Under the pieces are notes generated by a model. That model had not been told where the DNA came from. It searched no databases and worked only from the letters and a program-made list of their open reading frames with translations. From the NCBI GenBank assembly GCA_036351775.1, contig JAZBPX010000036.1, forward strand, positions 1 through 5,741: a stretch of DNA of 5,741 nucleotides, read 5' to 3'. The DNA is from Pacificimonas sp036351775. GTDB taxonomy: Bacteria > Pseudomonadota > Alphaproteobacteria > Sphingomonadales > Sphingomonadaceae. Of this stretch, positions 1-5,372 are shown piece by piece; within the stretch, counting starts at the first letter, position 1; each line of letters starts with the position of its first letter. The position numbers and the translations under genes were made by a program.

Positions 1-3
1 CAC

Positions 4-40
4 CGGGGGAGGGGGACCGCGCGAAAGCGTGGTGGAGGGG
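4..40. repeat. G-rich hairpin element at the left edge
   Basis: Two G-rich runs (4-15 and 34-40) flank a 7-bp stem, ACCGCGC (16-22) and GCGTGGT (27-33), closed by a GAAA loop. One stem pair is G·T. The rest of 1-130 shows no gene I can support. The arrangement resembles short interspersed palindromic repeats in alphaproteobacterial genomes. That family match is from memory and inference, and the element may extend past the window edge. Confidence 0.35.
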
Positions 41-130
41 GCTCTACGGCCCAGAAGAACAGCTTCACCCCGCCCCCTGCGACACGCCCCCATCTTGCCA
101 GAAACGCCCCGCCGCCCCAAAGCAAACCCC

Positions 131-856
131 ATGAGCACCGTCGACCCCGCACAGGCCGAACTCTTCTCCGGCATGGCCGCCGAATGGTGGGACCGGAGGG
201 GCTCGTCCGCCCTCCTGCACCAGGTCAATCCCGTGCGCCTCCGCTACATCTGCGAGCAGGCCGCCCGCGAACTCGGCGCCGACACGTCGGAGCGTCACTG
301 GCTTGAAGGCAAGCGTGTCCTCGACGTCGGCTGCGGCGGCGGCATTCTCACCGAGTGCCTCGCCCGCGTCGGCGCGGACGTCACCGGCATCGACGCCGCC
401 GAACAGGGTATCGAGGTCGCAAAAGCCCATGCCGAGGCGCAGGGCCTAACCATCGACTACCGCCACGTGGAGGCATCCGTGCTGGTAACGGCGGGCGAAC
501 AGTTCGACCTCATCACCTGCATGGAGGTGGTCGAACATGTCGCCGACGTGCCCGCCTTCCTCGCGGACCTCCGCGCGCTCCTGAAGCCCGGCGGTCTCCT
601 CATCTTCTCGACGCCCAACCGCACGGCCATCAGCTTCGGCGTGATGATCGCCGGAGCCGAATGGATCCTCCGCCTGCTCCCGCGCGGCGCGCACGACTGG
701 AACAAGTTCCTGAAACCCGACGAACTGACCGCCGCGCTGGCGCAGGCGAACCTGACCGTTACCGACATACAGGGCATCAGCTACAACCCCGGCACCGGCT
801 TCACCCTGTCCGATGACCAGCGCGTCAACTACATCGGCGCCGCGCGAGCGGTCTGA
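131..856 (+). CDS. ubiG: UbiG, ubiquinone biosynthesis O-methyltransferase
   Basis: This 241-aa class I SAM-dependent methyltransferase is expected to perform the two O-methylations of ubiquinone synthesis (on 2-polyprenyl-6-hydroxyphenol and on demethylubiquinol), near the inner membrane. Visible motifs are the SAM-binding VLDVGCGGG (63-71), the acidic strand-2 end GIDAA (86-90), the FDLITCMEVVEHV block (about 125-137), LKPGGLLIFST (151-161), and the UbiG-typical HDWNKFLKPDEL (188-199). The N-terminus, with FSGMAAEWWD (12-21), also matches the family. The ATG at 131 is chosen because the protein then begins where UbiG proteins usually begin. The frame stays open back to a GTG at 29, but that extension is Arg/Pro-rich and unlike the family. 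No clear Shine-Dalgarno sequence precedes the ATG. The gene is monocistronic here and converges on the response regulator gene. Confidence 0.95.
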   Translation: MSTVDPAQAELFSGMAAEWWDRRGSSALLHQVNPVRLRYICEQAARELGADTSERHWLEGKRVLDVGCGGGILTECLARVGADVTGIDAAEQGIEVAKAHAEAQGLTIDYRHVEASVLVTAGEQFDLITCMEVVEHVADVPAFLADLRALLKPGGLLIFSTPNRTAISFGVMIAGAEWILRLLPRGAHDWNKFLKPDELTAALAQANLTVTDIQGISYNPGTGFTLSDDQRVNYIGAARAV

Positions 857-875
857 GGCGCATAGTGATAAGAGT

Positions 876-973
876 GTCATTCCCGCGCACGCGGGAATCC
901 AGCCGCACCGCATCAGTAATGCGCTCGGCTTCGCCATTGCAAAGAACTGGATCCCCGCGTGCGCGGGAATGAC
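876..973. repeat. 98-bp palindromic element, copy A
   Basis: The ends are inverted repeats of about 27 bp (one mismatch) that begin GTCATTCCC and end GGGAATGAC. Each end is itself a hairpin: ATTCCC-N8-GGGAAT at 879-898, and its mirror at 951-970 with one mismatch. The 20-bp core pattern matches the dRS3 repeat described in Neisseria; that is a resemblance, not proven homology. The copy starts 19 bp after the ubiG stop codon, in a convergent gap. No open frame, transposase or target duplication is visible. It is 95% identical to copy B (5 differences in 98, counted by eye). It could serve as a 3'-end RNA structure, but no T-tract follows. Confidence 0.9.
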
Positions 974-1000
974 GATCGTTGGAGCTGGGGGGCAACCGCC

Positions 1001-1063
1001 TCACAAAAACCGCACGATGGCCTCGCCGTAGCTTCGGCCGACCTTTACCTGCGCGCCGGGACG
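1001..1063 (-). pseudogene. Remnant of a LytTR regulator gene 3' end
   Basis: Read on the minus strand, these bases encode GAQVKVGRSYGEAIVRFL followed by TGA. The real regulator just to the right ends GAQVKVSRSYREVIARFL followed by TAG. About 55 aligned bases differ at 6 positions (about 89% identity by eye). Upstream of this stretch the similarity fades within a few codons, and no start codon or receiver domain is present, so it cannot be a working gene. It lies between palindromic copies A and B. The spacing from copy to copy (215 bp) matches the spacing of the two palindromic elements (214 bp). A tandem duplication of the regulator's 3' end together with the repeat explains both. The alternative is a mostly deleted paralogous gene. 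Confidence 0.75.
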
Positions 1064-1089
1064 AATCGACCCGGCCCCTTCAAAGAACC

Positions 1090-1187
1090 GTCATTCCCGC
1101 ACACGCGGGAATCCAGCCGCACTGCATCAGTAATGAGCTCCGCTTCGCCATTGCAAAGAACTGGATTCCCGCGTGCGCGGGAATGAC
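1090..1187. repeat. 98-bp palindromic element, copy B
   Basis: Same length and organisation as copy A, with 5 differences in 98 bases. Hairpin arms are at 1093-1112 and 1165-1184, both of the form ATTCCC-N8-GGGAAT and both perfectly paired in the stem. It ends 28 bp beyond the response regulator's stop codon on that gene's downstream side, so the regulator transcript would run into it first. No T-tract supports a classical intrinsic terminator. Confidence 0.9.
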
Positions 1188-1215
1188 GGGTATTGGCTGG
1201 CTGCGGGTGCCGCCC

Positions 1216-2013
1216 CTACAAAAACCGCGCGATGACCTCGCGGTAGCTTCGGCTCACCTTCACCTGCGCGCCCGACGCCAGCACAAGAAAGCTCTCGCCG
1301 TTCGTGTGCGGTTTTACCTCGCGCACCTGGTCCAGGTTCACGATCGTCGACCGGTGCACCCGCTGGAACATCCGGGGGTCCAGCCGCTTTTCGAGGTCCT
1401 TCATGGTTTCGCGCAAAATCAGCGTATTGTCGCCGGTGTAGATGCACATATAGTCGCCCGCCGCGTCGATGCGCTCGATGCTGGCGACATCCACGCGGAA
1501 AATCTGGCCGCGGTCCTTGATATTGAGGAGCTTTTCGTAGCGGTCGTCGACCGCGGCACCGCCGCCCTCCGCATATTGCTCGGCCGCCTCGGGCGCGACC
1601 TCTTCCAAGAGCTCGCGCAGCTTTTCCTTCTCGCCCGCCGCCGTCTTCTCGGCCAGGCGGTTCCGCACGCGCGCCATCGTGTCGGACAGGCGGGTCTCCT
1701 CCACCGGCTTCATCAGGTAATCGACCGCGCGGCTTTCGAACGCCTTCACCGCATATTCGTTATAGGCCGTCACCATCACGAACAGCGGCGGGTCGATATC
1801 CGCCAGCGCCGCGATCACCGAAAACCCGTCGAAGCCCGGCATCTGTACGTCCAGGAATACGAGGTCCGGCTTGTTTGTCTTGATCGACTTGATCGCCTCG
1901 CGCCCGTTCGCGCAGGTGTCGACGATCTCGATATCCTCGAACGGGGCCAGCCGCATTTCCAGCCCCTTGATCGCCAGGCGCTCGTCATCGACAAGGATCG
2001 TGCGGATACTCAT
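1216..2013 (-). CDS. LytTR-family response regulator
   Basis: This 265-aa protein is a two-component response regulator that binds DNA. Residues about 3-118 form a receiver domain with the acidic pair D9/D10, phospho-acceptor D55 in FLDVQMPG, conserved T82 and K102 (MKPV). A charged, Ala/Glu-rich linker (about 119-158) leads to a LytTR DNA-binding domain (about 163-265) with the typical blocks IERIDAAGDYMCIYT, FQRVHRSTIVNLDQV and VKVSRSYREVI. Family members such as AlgR, AgrA and LytR activate promoters by binding short direct repeats. The ATG overlaps the kinase stop as ATGA, and AAGGAA lies about 9 nt upstream inside the kinase gene, which suggests translational coupling. The kinase partner is evident from the layout, but the target genes are not. 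A decayed copy of its 3' end lies downstream at 1001-1063. Confidence 0.95.
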   Translation of the reverse strand: MSIRTILVDDERLAIKGLEMRLAPFEDIEIVDTCANGREAIKSIKTNKPDLVFLDVQMPGFDGFSVIAALADIDPPLFVMVTAYNEYAVKAFESRAVDYLMKPVEETRLSDTMARVRNRLAEKTAAGEKEKLRELLEEVAPEAAEQYAEGGGAAVDDRYEKLLNIKDRGQIFRVDVASIERIDAAGDYMCIYTGDNTLILRETMKDLEKRLDPRMFQRVHRSTIVNLDQVREVKPHTNGESFLVLASGAQVKVSRSYREVIARFL

Positions 2014-3113
2014 TCGGCGGCTTCCTTCAGATCGGGCAGACGGTCCTGATACGGAATCTCGATGGCGGCCACCACGCCGCCGTCCAGGCCATCAGCGATT
2101 GAGAAGCGACTTTGCTCCCCATAGCGCTGTTCCAGCCGGTCGCGGATGTTCTTCAGCCCAACGCCCGCGCCGTCGACAAAGGCCGGTCTGTCCGCCTTCA
2201 GGCCCGGCCCCGTATCGATCACATGGATCAAGAGCCGCCCCTGCGACACGCGCGCCGACACCGTGATCTTCGCCCCTTCCTCCAGCGGCGTCACCGCATA
2301 TTTGATCGCATTCTCCGCCAGCGGCTGCAGGATCATGGAGGGGACGCTGGCCGCCTCCGCCTCCGGCTCGATCTGGAAACTCGTCTGCAGCCGGTCCTCG
2401 AACCGCATCCGCTCGATGTCGAAATACAGCTTCAGCGCCTCCAGTTCCTGCGCCAGCGTCACCTGCGAACCCGGCTCCTCCGCCAGCGAATAGCGCAGGA
2501 AACTCGACAGTCGCGACAGCATCGCGTTCGCCCGCTCGTTTTCTTTGAGGAGCACCAGAGTCGAAATGCTGTTCAGCGTGTTGAACAGGAAATGCGGGTT
2601 CACCTGGTAGCGCAGCATGGCAAGGCTCGCCTCGGACGCCTGCGCCGTCACCTTCAGCATCCGCTCCGCCTGGCTCGAAAGCATCAGGTAGAAGTTGATG
2701 CCGTAATACAGCCCCGTCCACGCCCCCAGCACGCTGATATCGAGGAGGATCGCGCCGAAAAACTGCAGTCCCTCAGGCTGGTAGGCGGGGTTGTAGAAGC
2801 GCGAATGCGCCCAGACCTCCAGCACCGAGAACAGCGCCGCGGCCGGCACCAGGAGGAGCGCGGTCAGGCTCCACACATAGACCGGCTTCATGCGGATGAT
2901 GCGCCGGAACGCGGCCGACAGCAGCAGCGTCAGCGAAAAGCCGGTCAGCGTGACGATCGCGGTGGGCACCACGAACGCAACGCCCATGGAATTGGCAAGC
3001 CCGCCCAGCGTCCGCACCACGAAATAGGCCGTCCAGCCGCCCAGCTGCAGCAGCCAGAAGGCCCGCTCCTTGTCGGCAAAGAACCGGTGCGTGCTGTTGG
3101 CGGCAGGCTCCAT
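2010..3113 (-). CDS. LytS/YehU-type sensor histidine kinase
   Basis: This 367-aa membrane kinase is the cognate partner of the LytTR regulator. The N-terminal third has about four hydrophobic segments (roughly 20-37, 46-70, 78-98 and 117-145) and no recognisable sensory domain such as GAF or 5TM-LYT, so its signal is unknown. A short helical linker leads to the His_kinase domain, with the phospho-acceptor H174 in QVNPHFLFNTLN. The HATPase domain shows the N-box LQPLAENAIKYAV (N268), the DTGPGL motif (D300) and the glycine-rich GAGVGLKNIRDRL (315-327). The ATG at 3113 is preceded by GAGG at a suitable distance. The gene is first in a two-gene operon with a four-base overlap to the regulator. 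The repeat-rich region 3114-3405 must hold its promoter, but I see no convincing -35/-10 pair there. Confidence 0.94.
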   Translation of the reverse strand: MEPAANSTHRFFADKERAFWLLQLGGWTAYFVVRTLGGLANSMGVAFVVPTAIVTLTGFSLTLLLSAAFRRIIRMKPVYVWSLTALLLVPAAALFSVLEVWAHSRFYNPAYQPEGLQFFGAILLDISVLGAWTGLYYGINFYLMLSSQAERMLKVTAQASEASLAMLRYQVNPHFLFNTLNSISTLVLLKENERANAMLSRLSSFLRYSLAEEPGSQVTLAQELEALKLYFDIERMRFEDRLQTSFQIEPEAEAASVPSMILQPLAENAIKYAVTPLEEGAKITVSARVSQGRLLIHVIDTGPGLKADRPAFVDGAGVGLKNIRDRLEQRYGEQSRFSIADGLDGGVVAAIEIPYQDRLPDLKEAAE

Positions 3114-3168
3114 GACGGCCTCGTTAGCAGGCGAAGGGTGCCGACACTACAGCGGGCGTAGCACCGCG

Positions 3169-3231
3169 CCGCCCATCGCTGACCGGCAAACAAGGCCGCC
3201 CATCGCTGACCGCCGGACCAAGCCGCCCGTC
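3169..3231. repeat. 27-bp tandem repeat upstream of the kinase gene
   Basis: CCGCCCATCGCTGACCG occurs at 3169-3185 and identically at 3196-3212. A third, partial unit starts at 3223 (CCGCCCGTC) in the same 27-bp register and then runs into the inverted-repeat element. The last 10 bases of each unit vary. The array sits 56-118 bp upstream of the kinase start, where a promoter or operator would be expected. I see no gene here. Confidence 0.8.
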
Positions 3232-3344
3232 ATACTTCGACAGGCTCAGCATGAGCGGTTTCTTCGCCAAGAGCAGTTACGGCATAACCCAATGTCCGCT
3301 AACCCTGAGCCTGCCTGCCCCCGCGCAGGCAGGGGTCGAAGGGT
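3229..3344. repeat. Inverted-repeat element with an extra internal hairpin
   Basis: The left arm 3235-3258 begins CTTCGACAGGCTCAG. It is mirrored by a right arm from 3296 (CCGCTAACCCTGAGCCTG) to 3343 (GTCGAAGGG). These arms look like a dispersed repeat I associate with sphingomonad and related genomes (from memory). The right arm is interrupted after CCTG at 3313 by about 22 bases (3314-3335) that form their own hairpin, CCTGCC...GGCAGG. The outer boundaries are approximate. The element lies downstream of the ferredoxin gene and upstream of the kinase gene. The flanking stretches 3114-3168 and 3345-3405 hold nothing I can identify. Confidence 0.75.
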
Positions 3345-3405
3345 CACCGCCCCGGCGCCTGCAACATCAACGCCCCCACAGCGTCCGCCGCCGCGCCGGG
3401 CTCTT

Positions 3406-3723
3406 TCAGTCCTCCGGCGCGATCTGCACCGTCAGGCCGTCGAGGTCGTCCGTCATTTCGATCTGACAGGACAACCGGCTGTTCTCCGTCTTGAAATCAG
3501 AGGACTCCAGCAGATCGTCCTCGTCGTCATTGGGCTTGCCGACCTTCTCTAGCCAGTCATCGTCGACATGGACATGGCAGGTGGCGCAGGAACAGCTGCC
3601 GCCGCACAGCGCCAGCAGTTCGTCGAAACCATTGTCGCGGATGTTCTCCATCACGGTCAGGCCGCTTTCGGCCTCGACGGTCTTCGCCTCGCCGTCCCGG
3701 GTCACGACAGTCAGTTTCGGCAT
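3406..3723 (-). CDS. Adrenodoxin-type 2Fe-2S ferredoxin
   Basis: This 105-aa soluble electron carrier has a vertebrate-type [2Fe-2S] ferredoxin fold. The cluster ligands are C40, C46, C49 and C86 (C-x5-C-x2-C-x36-C), which matches the spacing in adrenodoxin and Isc-type ferredoxins. The surrounding text is LALCGGSCSCATCHVHV, and the acidic stretch NDDEDDLLESSDF (65-77) matches the acidic partner-binding region of the family. An extra cysteine, C44, is not a ligand position. Such proteins pass electrons from an NAD(P)H ferredoxin reductase to P450s, hydroxylases or Fe-S assembly. No such partner is encoded here, so the client is unknown. The ATG at 3723 follows AGGGAGAG at 4 nt, and the protein then starts MPKLTVV, typical for the family. 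The frame remains open upstream, but that part overlaps the divergent gene and is not protein-like. Confidence 0.94.
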   Translation of the reverse strand: MPKLTVVTRDGEAKTVEAESGLTVMENIRDNGFDELLALCGGSCSCATCHVHVDDDWLEKVGKPNDDEDDLLESSDFKTENSRLSCQIEMTDDLDGLTVQIAPED

Positions 3724-3782
3724 TGCGCTCTCCCTAGATGCTTGTGCGGTCGCCCTGCGCGAACGCGCTTGCAGCGGCCCCG

Positions 3783-3810
3783 CTAATAGCGTTGGGGTCG
3801 GGCCTGTCAA
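3783..3810 (-). promoter_or_regulatory. Candidate sigma70-type promoter of the ferredoxin gene
   Basis: On the minus strand a perfect -35 TTGACA (3810-3805) is followed by a 16-base spacer and TATTAG (3788-3783), a 4-of-6 match to the -10 consensus. Transcription would begin near 3775, leaving a leader of roughly 50 nt before the ferredoxin ATG. The motif falls in the 112-bp divergent gap 3724-3835, where a promoter is expected. The call rests on sequence pattern only. Confidence 0.5.
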
Positions 3811-3835
3811 AAGGGCGAAAAGAGGGGGTGCGGCG

Positions 3836-4456
3836 ATGGGCCTGTCAAAGGCGGAACTGACCGGGGATCTCGATGCCCTCTCGGCGCACTGCCAGGTTAT
3901 CGCCGCCACGCTCGAACGCACCGGCTACCCCGAACCGCGCGGCCGCGAACCGGGCTATGAAACGCTCCTTCGCACCATCGTCGGCCAGCAGGTCAGCGTG
4001 AAGGCCGCCGCCAGCATCTGGAACAAGGTCGCCGCAGCGGTCGGCGAAATCACCAGCCCCCACGCCATGCTCGCCATGAGTTTCGACGAGCTGCGCGGGG
4101 CCGGGCTCTCGCGCCAGAAAATCGCCTACGCGCAAAGCCTCGCCGAACTGACGACCTCCGGCGCGCTCGACCTCCACGCCCTCCCCGCTAACGATGATGA
4201 AGCCATCGCCGCGCTCACCGCGGTCAAGGGCATCGGCCAGTGGTCGGCGGAGGTTTACCTGCTGTTCGCGGAAGGGCGCCGCGACATCTGGCCGGCGGGC
4301 GACCTCGCCGTGCAGATCGAAACCGGCCGCGTCCACGACCTCGCCGAACGCCCGAAGGAAAGGGCCGTCCGCGCGCTCGCCGAAAAATGGCGCCCCCACC
4401 GCGGGTCCGCCGCCATCCTGATGTGGCACAGCTACAACCTTGGCGACGTGATCTGA
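3836..4456 (+). CDS. AlkA-like DNA-3-methyladenine glycosylase (HhH-GPD)
   Basis: This 206-aa base-excision repair enzyme is predicted to cut alkylated purines such as 3-methyladenine from DNA by hydrolysing the N-glycosidic bond. The HhH-GPD fold is shown by YETLLRTIVGQQVSVKAAASIW (41-62), the helix-hairpin-helix LTAVKGIGQWSAEVYLLF (127-144), and the catalytic aspartate D156 in WPAGDLAVQ, which aligns with the DNA glycosylase II active site. There is no 4Fe-4S cysteine set as in Nth/MutY. At 206 aa it matches the short bacterial and MAG1-like form and lacks the extra N-terminal domain of E. coli AlkA (282 aa). The ATG at 3836 follows GAGGGGG. No in-frame alternative start was found just upstream. 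No Ada-type regulator is nearby. Alkylation-damage specificity is inferred from the family, not shown. Confidence 0.92.
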   Translation: MGLSKAELTGDLDALSAHCQVIAATLERTGYPEPRGREPGYETLLRTIVGQQVSVKAAASIWNKVAAAVGEITSPHAMLAMSFDELRGAGLSRQKIAYAQSLAELTTSGALDLHALPANDDEAIAALTAVKGIGQWSAEVYLLFAEGRRDIWPAGDLAVQIETGRVHDLAERPKERAVRALAEKWRPHRGSAAILMWHSYNLGDVI

Positions 4457-4500
4457 GAGGGCGGGGAACGGAGACGTGTCGACGCCAACACTCCCCAACT

Positions 4501-4589
4501 GTCATCCCAGCGAAGGCTGGGACCCACGCCGTGACCGCCGCACCGGGCGCAACCCATCCAGCATGGATTCCTGCCTTCGCAGGAATGAC
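4501..4589. repeat. 89-bp palindromic element, copy C
   Basis: Begins GTCATCCC and ends GGAATGAC like copies A and B, but it is 9 bp shorter and its central part is unrelated to theirs. Hairpin arms are at 4504-4523 (TCCCAGC-GAAG-GCTGGGA stem) and 4567-4586 (ATTCCTGC-CTTC-GCAGGAAT). The stem bases differ from those of A and B while pairing is kept. It lies 44 bp after the glycosylase stop codon in a convergent gap. Confidence 0.85.
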
Positions 4590-4620
4590 TAGCTAAGGGA
4601 GGGCGGGCAAAGAACCAATT

Positions 4621-4632
4621 GTCATCCCCGCG
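4621..4632. repeat. Orphan end fragment of a palindromic element
   Basis: GTCATCCCCGCG repeats the outer end of the palindromic elements but has no paired second half of its hairpin and no mirrored end. It lies exactly 20 bp before the start of copy D, and both are preceded by TT. It could be a truncated older copy or a product of slippage or insertion next to copy D. Confidence 0.5.
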
Positions 4633-4640
4633 CTCTTATT

Positions 4641-4729
4641 GTCATCCCTGCGCAGGCAGGGATCCACGGACCAAACGCTGTACCCGGTACCGCCGACCCA
4701 CCATGGATTCCTGCCTGCGCAGGAATGAC
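4641..4729. repeat. 89-bp palindromic element, copy D
   Basis: Same length as copy C. Hairpin arms are ATCCCTGC-GCAG-GCAGGGAT at 4644-4663 and ATTCCTGC-CTGC-GCAGGAAT at 4707-4726, both perfectly paired. The centre contains a small palindrome around GTACCCGGTAC (4680-4690) and differs from the centre of copy C. It ends 20 bp past the GST stop codon on that gene's downstream side. The remaining bases of the gap 4457-4748 show no gene. Confidence 0.85.
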
Positions 4730-4748
4730 TACGTGGAAGGGAAAGCCC

Positions 4749-5372
4749 CTATTTCTTCTCCGGCTTCTCCGCCCCCAGCGCGCGCTGGTAGCCGTCCCGT
4801 GCCTGCATCCGCTCCCAATAGGCGGCGACATTCTCCGGGAACGTCCCCAGCTTCAGCTGATCGGCCAGCTTCAGCGCATAGGCAAAGCAGATGTCCGCAA
4901 TCGTGAACCGCCCGCCCGCGACGAACGCTTTGTCGCCCAGCATCCGCCCCACGCCCTTCAGGCGGCTGAAGAACCACTGCACATAATCATCGCCCGCCTG
5001 CCCAAGGTTGCGCTCCGCCTCGAACACCTTGTACCGCAGGAACAGGGTCTGCGGAAACGTCAGCGTCGCGTCCGCCTGATAGAGATAATTCAGGTACGTC
5101 CCGTAGTCCGGCTCCGTTGGCTTCATCCCCAGCGTCGTGCCGAGGTTCGTCTCGACGATATAATGGCAGATCGCCGCGCTTTCGGTCAGCACCTGGTCGC
5201 CGTCCACCAGCGTCGGCACGGTGCCCAGCGGATTGATGTCGAGATACCCCTCCTGCTTGAACCGGGGCGGGAAGGGCATCAGCTCCAGCTCGTAATCGAT
5301 CCCGATTTCCTCGAGCGTCCAGAGGCAGCGGAAGGAGCGCGCGCCCTCGCAGTGGTACAGCTTCACGAGCAC
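4749..5372 (-). CDS. Glutathione S-transferase family protein
   Basis: This 207-aa cytosolic GST-fold protein is expected to bind glutathione and conjugate it to, or reduce, electrophilic substrates. The N-terminal thioredoxin-like domain (about 1-80) starts VKLYHCEGARSFRCLW, with candidate catalytic S13 in the usual early-loop position. It continues to the cis-proline motif TVPTL (51-55) and the glutathione-contacting LTESAAI (62-68). The all-helical C-terminal domain contains the N-capping box FTIAD (156-160). Length is normal for the family; the subclass and substrate are not evident. The start is a GTG at 5372, overlapping the upstream lipoprotein gene by 10 bases, with AGGAGG 13 nt upstream. 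A second in-frame GTG at 5366 forms a GTGA overlap with the lipoprotein stop and would give the more usual beginning MKLYHC. I cannot decide between them. Probably co-transcribed with the lipoprotein gene. Confidence 0.9.
   Translation of the reverse strand: MLVKLYHCEGARSFRCLWTLEEIGIDYELELMPFPPRFKQEGYLDINPLGTVPTLVDGDQVLTESAAICHYIVETNLGTTLGMKPTEPDYGTYLNYLYQADATLTFPQTLFLRYKVFEAERNLGQAGDDYVQWFFSRLKGVGRMLGDKAFVAGGRFTIADICFAYALKLADQLKLGTFPENVAAYWERMQARDGYQRALGAEKPEKK

Noticed and set aside
29..130. N-terminal extension of ubiG from a GTG at 29
   Set aside because: The added 34 residues are Arg/Pro-rich and unlike UbiG proteins, and the family-typical beginning coincides with the ATG at 131.
876..973. 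Canonical intrinsic terminator after ubiG
   Set aside because: The hairpin is strong but has no T-run after it. It is listed as a repeat with possible 3'-end function instead.
813..1186. Short open frames through the palindromic elements
   Set aside because: Their translations (IPAHAGIQ, IPACAGMT) are typical of repeat DNA read as protein, and they lack supporting start sites.
876..1187. CRISPR array
   Set aside because: There are only two 98-bp copies, which are inverted-repeat elements separated by a gene remnant. No short regular repeat-spacer pattern exists.
979..2049. Long plus-strand open frame antisense to the response regulator
   Set aside because: It mirrors a gene with clear receiver and LytTR motifs. 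The Arg/His/Leu-rich translation has no domain, and long antisense frames are expected at this GC content.
2112..3161. Plus-strand open frame antisense to the sensor kinase
   Set aside because: Composition is Arg/Gln/His-rich with no motif, and the opposite strand encodes a complete kinase.
3352..3399. Intrinsic terminator downstream of the ferredoxin gene (CCGGCGC...GCGCCGG)
   Set aside because: The loop is about 34 bases and no T-tract follows in the transcribed direction, so the pairing may be chance in GC-rich DNA.
3070..3552. Gene in the region between the kinase and ferredoxin genes
   Set aside because: The open frame runs through tandem and inverted repeats and into the ferredoxin antisense strand, so its repeated peptide only reflects the DNA repeats.
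876..4729. Insertion sequence or autonomous transposon
   Set aside because: No transposase coding region or clear target-site duplication flanks any of the elements, so at most they are non-autonomous.
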